Source of the DNA: Pleurotus ostreatus/Saccharomyces cerevisiae fusant
Lineage: Eukaryota > Opisthokonta
Direction of reading: 5' to 3'
Assembly (NCBI GenBank): GCA_024196135.1
Contig: JAMQCK010000760.1
Span: 1 to 16,400 of the forward strand
DNA: 16,400 nt
Every line of letters begins with the position of its first letter. The stretch's first letter is position 1. Of this stretch, positions 1-7,149 are shown one piece after another. Under the pieces are notes generated by a model. The model searched no databases. It was not told the origin of the DNA and was given only the letters and a program-made list of their open reading frames with translations. A program made the translations under genes and the position numbers.

Positions 1-2
1 CT

Positions 3-653
3 GCTCTCGAGTCGCTCGAGATTTGCGTCAGGATGGAGACTGATGTTCTTGTCGGTGTCGCAGATGTGCTGCTGGAGTTCCTCTCGCGCTGCGTCGCTTT
101 ACGTGCTCTCACCCTGAAAAACATCCCGCTCGGTCGACGCGACCTCCGCCACGTCCTCGGATACGTCACGAACGTGGAACGTCTCGTCTGGTGGGATCTA
201 GGGAAGTGCACCTCGGCGGACTTGCTCAAGATGTTATCTCCGCCACCCCATCCTCAGCCCATTCCTGACGATGTGTACGACCTCTTCGAAGACTCGGCGT
301 CCGACAATGACGGCGACTCCATTGACGGGTTCGATGGCACGGTACTCCCTCGTCTCTCCTACCTCGAGATAAGCGGAGGGCTCTCCCCTCGCGAGCAGCT
401 CAAGCTCATCGAGCACGCGGTGGTCTCGCGCACACTACAGAGGGATGATCCGACCGACGTTGCTCCCTTGCGGCACGTCGTCCTCGAGCTCCTCGGCGCG
501 TGCGCCTTGGATGCTCAAACTCGCGGTAGGGTCGCCGCGATGTTAAGCTCGCTGACCATCCGCGAGAACGTAGACAAGGGGCGCGGTACCTTCGAATATG
601 AGGTGTCCGAGTCCGACGAGGCCCCTCTTGCCACCTTCAATTGTTTTCCTTGA
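3..653 (+). CDS. F-box/LRR-like protein, C-terminal part (5' truncated by window edge)
   Basis: The reading frame is open from the left edge (codons from position 3) to TGA at 651-653, giving 216 residues; the real start and any F-box lie to the left of the window. Membership of the F-box family is inferred from the two complete paralogues here (2086-3741 and 14567-16327). Shared blocks include ALES(L/F)EIC at the very start, SRCxALRALxLKN, RRDLR(H/R)VL, VERL(V/I)WW, LPRLSxLEISGG and SLxIRENV. These blocks form leucine-rich, irregular LRR-like repeats that in F-box proteins bind the substrate to be ubiquitinated by an SCF complex. An acidic insert (residues about 88-105, DLFEDSASDNDGD) separates the repeats. 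It is closer to the 2086-3741 protein than to the 14567 one, because the endings (ENVxxGR, FxYEV, CF) match. The ATG at position 33 is internal and unlikely to be the start. The substrate is unknown. Confidence 0.75.
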   Translation, partial: ALESLEICVRMETDVLVGVADVLLEFLSRCVALRALTLKNIPLGRRDLRHVLGYVTNVERLVWWDLGKCTSADLLKMLSPPPHPQPIPDDVYDLFEDSASDNDGDSIDGFDGTVLPRLSYLEISGGLSPREQLKLIEHAVVSRTLQRDDPTDVAPLRHVVLELLGACALDAQTRGRVAAMLSSLTIRENVDKGRGTFEYEVSESDEAPLATFNCFP

Positions 654-1100
654 CCTACAACTATTGACTGGTAATTGTGCTATAACAAGTTCCTCTGTTA
701 TCAACTCTACTGACCTTATTGCTTCAATCCTGTGTTTTCTACCGGTGGTATTACTGGTACAAGCACCGAGGACATCCTAAAGCGCGCACCGAATTGGTCC
801 TGCCTTAGCCTCAAAGAGTGAATTTGGCAATACTTGTGATTGGGATGCGCGACGCAAACGCGCGATTTCTGTGGGCCGACCGCGAGGTCTATCTATCTGG
901 CCCGAAAATGGGGCCAAACAAGCGGAAAAGTTGAACAGCACGTGCAATCGGCAGTCACCGATGGCCTTCCATCAGTAGACCGTGCGAAGCACGCGCACGC
1001 GGCGCTTGACCCGAACCATCATCATCTCAAGCGCTTACCGTCCTGAGCTCTCTTTTTCTCCTTCTCGGCGGCTTTTCCTACATATAAAGGCGCAGACAAC
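654..1100. other. Intergenic: F-box gene 3' flank and upstream region of the 1101 gene
   Basis: No convincing gene lies in these 447 bases. Open stretches at 598-780 and 840-1046 on the plus strand lack splice context, start context or any similarity to neighbours. The right third is probably the promoter of the helical-protein gene at 1101. It contains GCGCTTGAC at 1002-1010, CGCTTACCGTCC at 1032-1043 (resembling elements upstream of the 4874 and 7150 genes), a pyrimidine-rich run at about 1051-1078 and a TATA-like sequence at 1083-1089. Confidence 0.5.
1083..1089 (+). promoter_or_regulatory. TATA-like box (TATAAAG)
   Basis: TATAAAG lies just after a pyrimidine-rich stretch, a common arrangement in fungal core promoters. 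It is only about 12 nt before the chosen ATG at 1101, which is closer than expected if transcription starts about 30 nt downstream of a TATA box. Either it is not a working TATA box, or translation starts at the in-frame ATG at 1184 and 1125-1180 is a 5' UTR intron. The 7150 gene has a similar ATAAGCGCCGACC sequence directly before its ATG, so the whole stretch could simply be inherited from the common ancestor. Confidence 0.4.
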
Positions 1101-1909
1101 ATGCGTACCTACAACAAGCCAGAGGTTAGTCCTGTGTTATGAATGACTAGCGCGACCCTACCATTGACGGCGCTTCGCAGACCATGTTTCCTGAGGCCAA
1201 ACTATGCATGCAGACACTCAGTCACACCGATCGTGTTTCGACTGATTGCTCTAGGATCAATCATCGACTAAAGCCATTGCAATCGCGACCTGCCTTACTC
1301 GAGGTCACGCGAGATACCTTGCGATCTGTGGGAAACTATGTAGCCTGCCTCGCAAACGCCATGAATGCATGCTGCAGAGTTTTTCGCACTATAGGACACG
1401 CCATCGAATCTGCTACAACGTCACCCGAGTCCGACCTCGCGGCCATATACGAGCAGTGCGATTTTTACGCCCGCCTGCTAGATGAGCTCACGTCCATGGA
1501 GAGTCCAGTAGTACGCGGTGTCGATACCCTCCAGCGCCGTGTCGAGAAGGACCTCTCGTACCCGCCGGGAATCCACTTTCTCGTGATGGACGCGCTTGGG
1601 CCCAATTTTTGGGGCGAACGAGAGAGGGCTCTCACTAAGGTGCCGCCGGTTCTGGACGTGGTTCGCCAGGACGTCCAAAGCATCGCGACTCTGATCCGCG
1701 AGCTCAAGCTTCTTGCACAAGCCACGCGCGAGCGCTTCTCCGTCGTGCGGCTCGGCGAGATCAGAGCGCTCCCGCCGGAGGTCCGCCACGAAGTGAGGGT
1801 ACTCGTCAGATTGTCCTTGGGTAACCTACCTGTCTGGGCAGATACCGTGAGGGTTCACGGGTCATGTATATTGAAAGAATTAACGCAGCCTGGCAGTAGG
1901 TATGATTGA
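1101..1909 (+). CDS. Small helical protein of unrecognised family, paralogue of the 7150-8034 gene
   Basis: Model: exons 1101-1124 and 1181-1909, intron 1125-1180 (56 nt, GTTAGT...GCAG, phase 0), 250 residues. I do not recognise the family. Exon 1 (MRTYNKPE) matches the first exon of the 7150 gene (ending TDPE) in position, size and intron phase. The residues after the junction (TMFPE) align with DFFPE there, and about 74 positions then align without a gap at roughly one quarter identity by eye, including RD-x-x-RS and VFxTI. YPPxIHF falls at residues 135-141 and ERFSV at 192-196, almost the same numbers as in the paralogue (137 and 193). LPPE (about 205-208) follows. There is no signal peptide, membrane span or catalytic motif; regular Leu/Val/Ala spacing suggests a soluble helical bundle. 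The C-terminus is uncertain, because an optional intron starting GTGAGG at 1847 (ending 1888 or 1896) would change or shorten the tail. An alternative start is ATG 1184. Confidence 0.65.
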
Positions 1910-2085
1910 GTGATATAGTATTCGGCTGTAGACGATTTCGAAGGTAGAGGAGCATCGTCTGCGAGGCGTCTCCCGCGCTATCGGCCAATACAGCATGGTA
2001 TACAATCCACAAGTACGTCACGCCGGTATCACTGTATGGCATGTAAGTAACAACAACTCATCCGAGAAGAGTAGGAAGTCCCAAT

Positions 2086-3741
2086 TCAGTAATCAAAACA
2101 TCCGATACTGAATCCTGGATCTTCATCCTCAACCTCGTAGATGAACACATCACGGCCTTGCGAGACGTTTTCGCGGATGATGAGTGAGTCGAGCGCGCGT
2201 CGCAGCTCACCAAGAGCGCACGACTCAAGGTTGCATGCCGTGAGGTATTCCAATACGACCTCGCGCAGGGTAGCAGCGTCGCCGAGCCCGTCTCTCTTGA
2301 CAGCGCGGGAAAGGATGAGGCGCGCGACTAGGTCTGGGTCGGCTGGAGTAAGGCCCCCGCTTATCTCGAGGTGAGAGAGGCGCGGGAGGATGATATCGAT
2401 GGCGTCGGTCGAGGGATAGTCATCCGCGTCGTCGGCAGTGTCGGAAGCGAGGGAGGAGGAAGAAAGGGCGTCGGCGAGAGCAGAGAAGTTCGACGCACCC
2501 AGCTCCTCGATCTCCCACCAAATGAGGCGCTCGACGCTTGGAGCGGAGGCAAGGACGCGACGGAGGTCGCGTCGGTCGAGCATGGCATTCTTGAGGCTGA
2601 GCGCGCGGAGAGCGCGGCATCGAGAGAGAATCGCCACCTCGGCGTCGGGGAGAACATTAGATGACTCGCATAGAGTATCGGTCGCTGATATGCAGATCTC
2701 GAAGGACTCAAGGGCAGGAGCGTCGACGAGGGCGAGGATGCGCAACTCCGTGACTGCTGCCCGCTCATCTGGTGATAATAGACGCAATTCTCGAAGGCGA
2801 GGGAGTACGTGAGTGAGTGCGGATGTATCTGTGGGTGCTGGACCCTCGACGTGGGCGTAATGAAGGCTCAAAAACTCGAGGTCTGTGCATAGCTTTAAGG
2901 TGTCTATGAGGTGGCGGGCATGCAGATCAATCCCGCCGGTCACGGTCAGACACGTGAGCTGTGCCCATGGGAGGCGCATTTCGGTGATAGGCCCGTGGTA
3001 AGAGCGCAGGCGTGGTGCGCGCTCAAAGTGGGCGGTTCCCTGATTCTGGCAGAACACGAGACGCTCGAGAGAGAGATACTTCGGTGCCACAGCCTGCTCG
3101 TCTCCCAATACGGCCATGCCGTCTATCTCGCATTCGCGCCATCGGAGTAGTTCTGCAAATAGCGCACGGATTGCGGGACCTGTTGATCTCAAGTTTATGC
3201 GTACTGAGAGCGGTGCCCCGGCGGACTTGTCCAGGTGATACCGAACGGCGCTGGCGACGCGCGCTTCGTAGTTGGAGTCCGGTCGCGAGATGTAGCCGCA
3301 GGATACGTTGATGAGCGCCCAGAGCGATGTTTGGGTGGACGCAACGCTGCGCCACTGCCGACACGTTTGAGCCAGGGGAAGCATGTACGAATGAGCATCG
3401 CTCAGCGAGTATCCCGATTCGTCTCGGACGAAGCGGAATATCTCGCACAAGACATCCGTAACAAGACGGTATATCGAGCTGCATTTCAAGGCAGCACCTG
3501 AGTAGATCCTTTCAAGTTCGTTTCTCTCCTCGATAAGCGCGTGCATCGGCGCAGATCCGCGATCGATCTCAGCGGAGTCCTTGTCGATTTCGCCTCTAGC
3601 AAGTACGCAATGCTGTTGAAAGGCGAGAACGTCCTGAGGTGAGTGATGATCGAACAATAGGAGTCTCTCCTTCGGGGACTGTAGATCACGATTTTCCTCG
3701 CTCTCGAGCCGCGGTGGGGCAACATCTGACTGGTCGAACAT
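2086..3741 (-). CDS. F-box protein with LRR-like C-terminal region
   Basis: An uninterrupted 551-residue frame from ATG at 3741 to TGA at 2086-2088. The F-box lies at about residues 88-145: SSIYRLVTDVLCEIFRFV, then LPLAQTCRQWRSVA and SLWALI, the typical L-P-x-x-x-L-x-x-I and C-x-x-W-R pattern of basidiomycete F-box proteins. Before it is a short charged stretch (about 65-85, ALIEERNELERI) that may form a coiled coil, as in the 14567 paralogue. The rest is leucine-rich and repeat-like, ending with ILPRLSHLEISGG and the IRENVxxGR tail also seen in the 3-653 gene. Expected role: substrate adaptor of an SCF E3 ubiquitin ligase, with the F-box binding Skp1; the substrate cannot be read from sequence. 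ATG 3741 was chosen because it puts the F-box at nearly the same distance from the start as in the paralogue. A longer form, spliced from upstream (donor GTGAGT at 3822-3827, acceptor before 3764), would also stay in frame. Its 3' end faces the 1101 gene across 176 nt. Confidence 0.8.
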   Translation of the reverse strand: MFDQSDVAPPRLESEENRDLQSPKERLLLFDHHSPQDVLAFQQHCVLARGEIDKDSAEIDRGSAPMHALIEERNELERIYSGAALKCSSIYRLVTDVLCEIFRFVRDESGYSLSDAHSYMLPLAQTCRQWRSVASTQTSLWALINVSCGYISRPDSNYEARVASAVRYHLDKSAGAPLSVRINLRSTGPAIRALFAELLRWRECEIDGMAVLGDEQAVAPKYLSLERLVFCQNQGTAHFERAPRLRSYHGPITEMRLPWAQLTCLTVTGGIDLHARHLIDTLKLCTDLEFLSLHYAHVEGPAPTDTSALTHVLPRLRELRLLSPDERAAVTELRILALVDAPALESFEICISATDTLCESSNVLPDAEVAILSRCRALRALSLKNAMLDRRDLRRVLASAPSVERLIWWEIEELGASNFSALADALSSSSLASDTADDADDYPSTDAIDIILPRLSHLEISGGLTPADPDLVARLILSRAVKRDGLGDAATLREVVLEYLTACNLESCALGELRRALDSLIIRENVSQGRDVFIYEVEDEDPGFSIGCFDY

Positions 3742-3819
3742 GGGTTGGAGAAAAGCCAAGGAGTCTATAGGTGGAGTTGCGAGAAAATGAGTAAGCTATA
3801 ACGCAGCTTTGGCGCCCGC

Positions 3820-4245
3820 CTACTCACTGGCTGCTTTCCGGAAATGTAGCAGAAGCCAAGGTTGGGTCGGATCATCGCTTGTTTCTATTTGCCATTCCTT
3901 AATATCACGTGGCCGTGTGAGAATATTCGGGAAATCCCGCACTTTGTTACCGACTCTCATCTGTACTACTTGGCGACTCAGGCCGGGGATGATTGCCTTG
4001 TTCTATCAAGAGTAAGATGATATCTGGGCGGAAGTCTCAATGTTTTCAACTAATACAGCCTCGAACTCCCAGCTAGGAAACTAGCCAGCGTTTCTCCCAC
4101 GTTCTATACGACAGACGCCCTGCGGCGCCCCATTGGACACATAGACCTTCATGCGAGTTCTCCCCCCATAATTGACTATACGCCACACTTCATACCCGAA
4201 AGGTTCTCTTATCGGACTTTGGAAGGCGCCCCAAACTCGCCATTC
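3820..4245 (-). pseudogene. Candidate degraded coding segment, or upstream exons of the F-box gene
   Basis: On the minus strand one frame is open from 4245 to 4084, interrupted by a TAG at 4081-4083, and open again to 4057. A plausible 54-nt intron follows (4003-4056, GTATTAG...TGATAG, phase 0), and the same frame then runs from 4002 to a TAG at 3820-3822. The inferred residues look protein-like (for example FGYEVWRI, RTRMKVYV, DDPTQPWLLLHFRKAA), but I recognise no family. Nothing convincing was found further upstream. The last exon also carries a GTGAGT donor at 3822-3827 that, joined to an acceptor before 3764, enters the F-box frame correctly. So this may be a broken gene, or part of an alternative 5' end of the F-box gene with a possible start at ATG 3960. 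Such open lengths also occur by chance. Confidence 0.3.
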
Positions 4246-4651
4246 TCACAGTTCTTGTGTGGCCCATACTTCTGACACGCCCGCGCCTCGCCCTTATCGC
4301 TGTTAACGAGGATCTATCGGTGACTACTCAAGCGCTTGACAACCGCAGGCAAGCCGCGCGCTCAACAACGTTGCAGGCGCCAACCTCCTGACCTCATAGG
4401 CTATGTCGACGATGCCCATAAGAGGGTAGATCCGACTGAGGCGCCCACATTCAACTAAATGAACGGGTGCTCTACCGCGCGCTTCAACACATCCGTACCC
4501 GCTCTCGTCGGCTGACTTCAGCGTGTACGCAGCGCCTGCTGCGCCTGTCTTGTCCTCAGTCCGTGCACACTATACAAACGACTCATCCATTTTGAATAGG
4601 CGCGGATACTACCTCCATCCCTCTTTCCGTCTTTGGTGAGCCATCGCGCCT

Positions 4652-4662
4652 CCGCTGACCGT
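4652..4662 (+). promoter_or_regulatory. CCGCTGACCGT element shared with the 7150 gene upstream region
   Basis: The same 11 bases occur at 7052-7062 upstream of the 7150 gene, in both cases just after a similar pyrimidine-rich stretch and GAGCC (CTTTCCGTCTTTGGTGAGCC here, CTTCCATCTTTGAGCC there). A related CGCTTACCGTCC occurs at 1032-1043 upstream of the 1101 gene. It could be a shared regulator site or residual homology of duplicated upstream DNA. No known factor is assigned. Confidence 0.3.
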
Positions 4663-4778
4663 CCCCGTGTGATACACGCTGACTTCAGTACAGTCCTCTG
4701 GCCACGCGCTTGACCGCTCTTGCTTCTGCTGTCGAAATGCAGTTGAAAGGCGCCCGGTTTAGACGCCAATATCGGGCT

Positions 4779-4784
4779 TATAAG
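4779..4784 (+). promoter_or_regulatory. TATA-like box (TATAAG) of the 4874 gene
   Basis: TATAAG within CTTATAAGGG lies about 90 nt before the chosen ATG at 4874, with a CCAAT at 4765-4769 immediately upstream. This spacing fits a transcript with a 5' leader of roughly 60 nt and supports the choice of start. Confidence 0.45.
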
Positions 4785-4873
4785 GGACGCTCTCAAGATC
4801 CTCGACCCCATCTCTTCCAAGTCCCTACGTCGTCTCGAGCACACCGCACATCCATCCTATATTATCGCCCTTC

Positions 4874-6713
4874 ATGTCTCACCATCCTACTCTGCGTTCG
4901 GGAGCGGCTGCGCCGTCGCGTCGTTCGCATGAACAAAGCTCTCACCCATTCTTCGAGCCCGAGCTGGCTTCGGCGGGCGAGCCGTATAGAAGCAAGAGAG
5001 GTGAATTAGCCTCCCAACTCTACGATCCGACATCGACATTCGCAAGCGTCGACTACAGCCATAGCACGCGCGCCTTAGGCCACATGGTTCGCCTTGGAAC
5101 TACAGCCCAGGAGTACGAGCATGAGGATCAGTGAGTCATGATCGTCATTTTGCTACTTTATCTGACCCAATGATAGCGTTAAGAGGAACCTAGGCCGCTG
5201 GATGGACATATTCGATCGTTTGGCCTCTGCCGAGAAGAAGACACAAGAGCTGCTGGGAAGCCTTCAATCCCTGGCGCTGCCCGTCCTATCCGGTACGCTC
5301 GGTAAGTCTCCGTTGCTGGACAAGGACAAACTGCTGAGTGAATGTATCAGGTGGCGCTTACGCAGTCAGCCCCGTCGATATCTCGACGACTGCAGGGTAC
5401 CCTGCAAGCTCTACTTTGTCTGGCGGTCAGTCACTTGTCCGTGTCACGATCAGGTTATTTATTCTTTCCGCAGATATGTATTCGGCTAGCAGCGGTGCTC
5501 GGTCTATGACCGTGCCGGTGTACAAAACCCACAACCAGAGCTACGGGCGCCCTGATTCAGGGCAGTATGCCGGTAAGTAAACTGGCACTTTACTATCTCC
5601 CTCTCACTGACCGTTCGACAGGACCTATGATCGACACGCACGCACTTCTCGGCGATACAAGCATGCGCGGCTTTGTAGCCAGGCGGGAGGCGACGGGCAA
5701 TGAGTGCCAGGTTAAGGGAAGCGCCACGCGAGTCAAGCGAGCGCAAATCGTCGACGGCTTGCTGGACACTAGCAAATTTGCGACCGCAGAATGTAAGCGC
5801 GATCCTAATGTATCGCTGAGCGGACGCTGATATCTATTGCCCAGATCGCAGCGAAGACGACCGCGTCAGAGCCTTGTGCGACAAGGTGTATGAATTGGCC
5901 ACGAAAGGGATTCAACAGTTGCACGAGCTGGACCCCGTACGTACTTCCGTGACTTTTCTCGCCTTCCACTGATGAACGTCAACAGGATTTCCTTAAGACC
6001 TTCGGAACGTGGGAAAGCGTGGCATCGAGCCTTGGGCAGAGCACGAATACGCTGTACCATGTGATATCAACGACGGCGGAGATCGTCGGTGGCATTGCAA
6101 GCGGAATGGACAGCGGTGTGAACAAGGCGGCGCTGGGCGGAATAGAAAGATGTCTGTCAAAAGCTGCAGTATATCTACAGAGCAAGAAGGATGGTGCGGT
6201 AATCGTGTTGGATCTCCCCACATGAGCTAACAACGGCGTAGATTTGGCGAACACGAAGGCTACAGCTTCCAAGGCGCGCACCGCGGCGGAAGATCTGCGC
6301 CACAACGCTCACATGATCCTGATGGCCTATATCGAGCTTCAAGCCATCGTCAGGAAGGTCCTAGCTATGCGTCGGTTTGGACAGGCTTTCCCACCCGAGG
6401 AGAAGGAACGCATCGCGCAGTTCTTCTACTCCTTCGGTCGTCATGTGAGCAGTGGCATACTTCCGCGAAACAAATGCTGACGTTCCCTTTACGCAGTTCG
6501 AGACTTTGCCCGGCGAGAGCATAGAGCATACCGCTAGAGAGGAGTACCGCAACTTTCAGAACTCGCGGGCTGACAAGCAGGCTGCCGTGACCTCAGTGCG
6601 CTTCACAATTTCTGTGACGTACAAATTATGCTGATAACTTGTAACAGGGCTTACCGCTGTACAGCCACGACGGACGAGTCAGAACTTCTGGTCAGGCCCC
6701 GCGGCGGCGTTGA
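4874..6713 (+). CDS. Ten-exon gene of unknown function: disordered N-terminal part and helical C-terminal part
   Basis: Model: exons 4874-5130, 5177-5301, 5351-5425, 5474-5572, 5622-5792, 5845-5936, 5986-6193, 6242-6444, 6497-6595 and 6648-6713, joining to 464 residues ending at TGA 6711-6713. All nine introns are 46-52 nt with GT-AG ends, and the frame stays open across every junction. I do not recognise the protein. Residues 1-85 are polar, Ser/Arg/His-rich and probably disordered. About 86-128 is amphipathic helix (MDIFDRLASAEKKTQELL). About 129-230 is Ser/Gly/Tyr-rich linker. About 240-440 is again helical. No signal peptide, clear membrane span or enzyme motif is visible. Exon 7 opens with DFLKTF directly after a phase-0 intron, like DFFPEF in exon 2 of the 7150 gene. 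DLRH (360-363) precedes FPPE (392-395) by a spacing within about one residue of that between the equivalent sites in both small helical proteins, so it may be a distant, longer relative. The 5426-5473 intron is 48 nt and readable in frame, so it is the least certain. Confidence 0.7.
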
Positions 6714-7149
6714 ACTGACCGCCTACTGCCGCGGTCAGGAGTATGCCTACTTCACGGCTTGTTAGTTTGTTCGTTGGTCCCATGCCCCAGAAATACGTAG
6801 TGTCTTGTGAAACTTTGTTCTTCTTGTAGTATGATTGTTCTTCAAGCCCCGTAACATTGACGTATTGGAAATATTACCATAATCGCTCGAAATTGGATGC
6901 GTGAAGATTCCCACTTGGTGTGTATGCTCGCATGTGTTCAAATCCAGAAAATATGCTCTCCTCGTACTGACAGTATATGAATAAGGACTCCCCGATTATC
7001 GTGAGATAGCATCGAACATAATAATCTTCCTTTCATCCTTCCATCTTTGAGCCGCTGACCGTGAGAGATGTCACGTGATTGCCGTAAGCGCCATTGCCAC
7101 GCTACTTCCTACCCTGCTCCATACTCTCGTGCGATCATAAGCGCCGACC
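6714..7149. other. Intergenic: upstream region of the 7150 gene
   Basis: These 436 bases hold no supportable gene. The first part is probably the 3' UTR of the 4874 gene. The right part holds CCGCTGACCGT at 7052-7062 and the 8-bp palindrome TCACGTGA at 7071-7078 (an E-box core, CACGTG, typical of bHLH factor sites). A pyrimidine-rich leader follows to the ATG at 7150. No good TATA box is visible; ATAAGCG at 7137-7143 is too close to the start. Confidence 0.5.
7071..7078. promoter_or_regulatory. E-box palindrome TCACGTGA
   Basis: A perfect 8-bp palindrome with the CACGTG core recognised by many fungal bHLH factors, 72 nt upstream of the ATG at 7150 and 9 nt after the CCGCTGACCGT element. Its function is inferred from position and motif only. 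Confidence 0.35.

Larger units (their letters stand above)
4246..4873. other. Gene-free stretch, mostly the upstream region of the 4874 gene
   Basis: No gene can be supported in these 628 bases; the 108-codon minus frame at 4518-4844 has no recognisable content. The stretch contains a perfect 12-bp palindrome TCAAGCGCTTGA (4328-4339), GCGCTTGAC at 4332-4340 and again at 4706-4714, several GGCGCC/AGGCGC words, CCGCTGACCGT at 4652-4662 (also found exactly upstream of the 7150 gene), a CCAAT at 4765-4769 and a TATA-like box at 4779-4784. Confidence 0.5.

Noticed and set aside
2361..2812. Overlapping frames on both strands (135 and 124 codons)
   Set aside because: Both lie inside the F-box gene at 2086-3741 in other frames and show no domain features.
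3023..3484. 153-codon minus-strand frame
   Set aside because: Same strand as the F-box gene but in a different frame; Arg-rich and without similarity to the paralogues.
6194..6241. Donor GTAATC at 6199 instead of GTGCGG at 6194 in the ten-exon gene
   Set aside because: Using 6199 shifts the next exon out of its open frame; 6194 keeps it.
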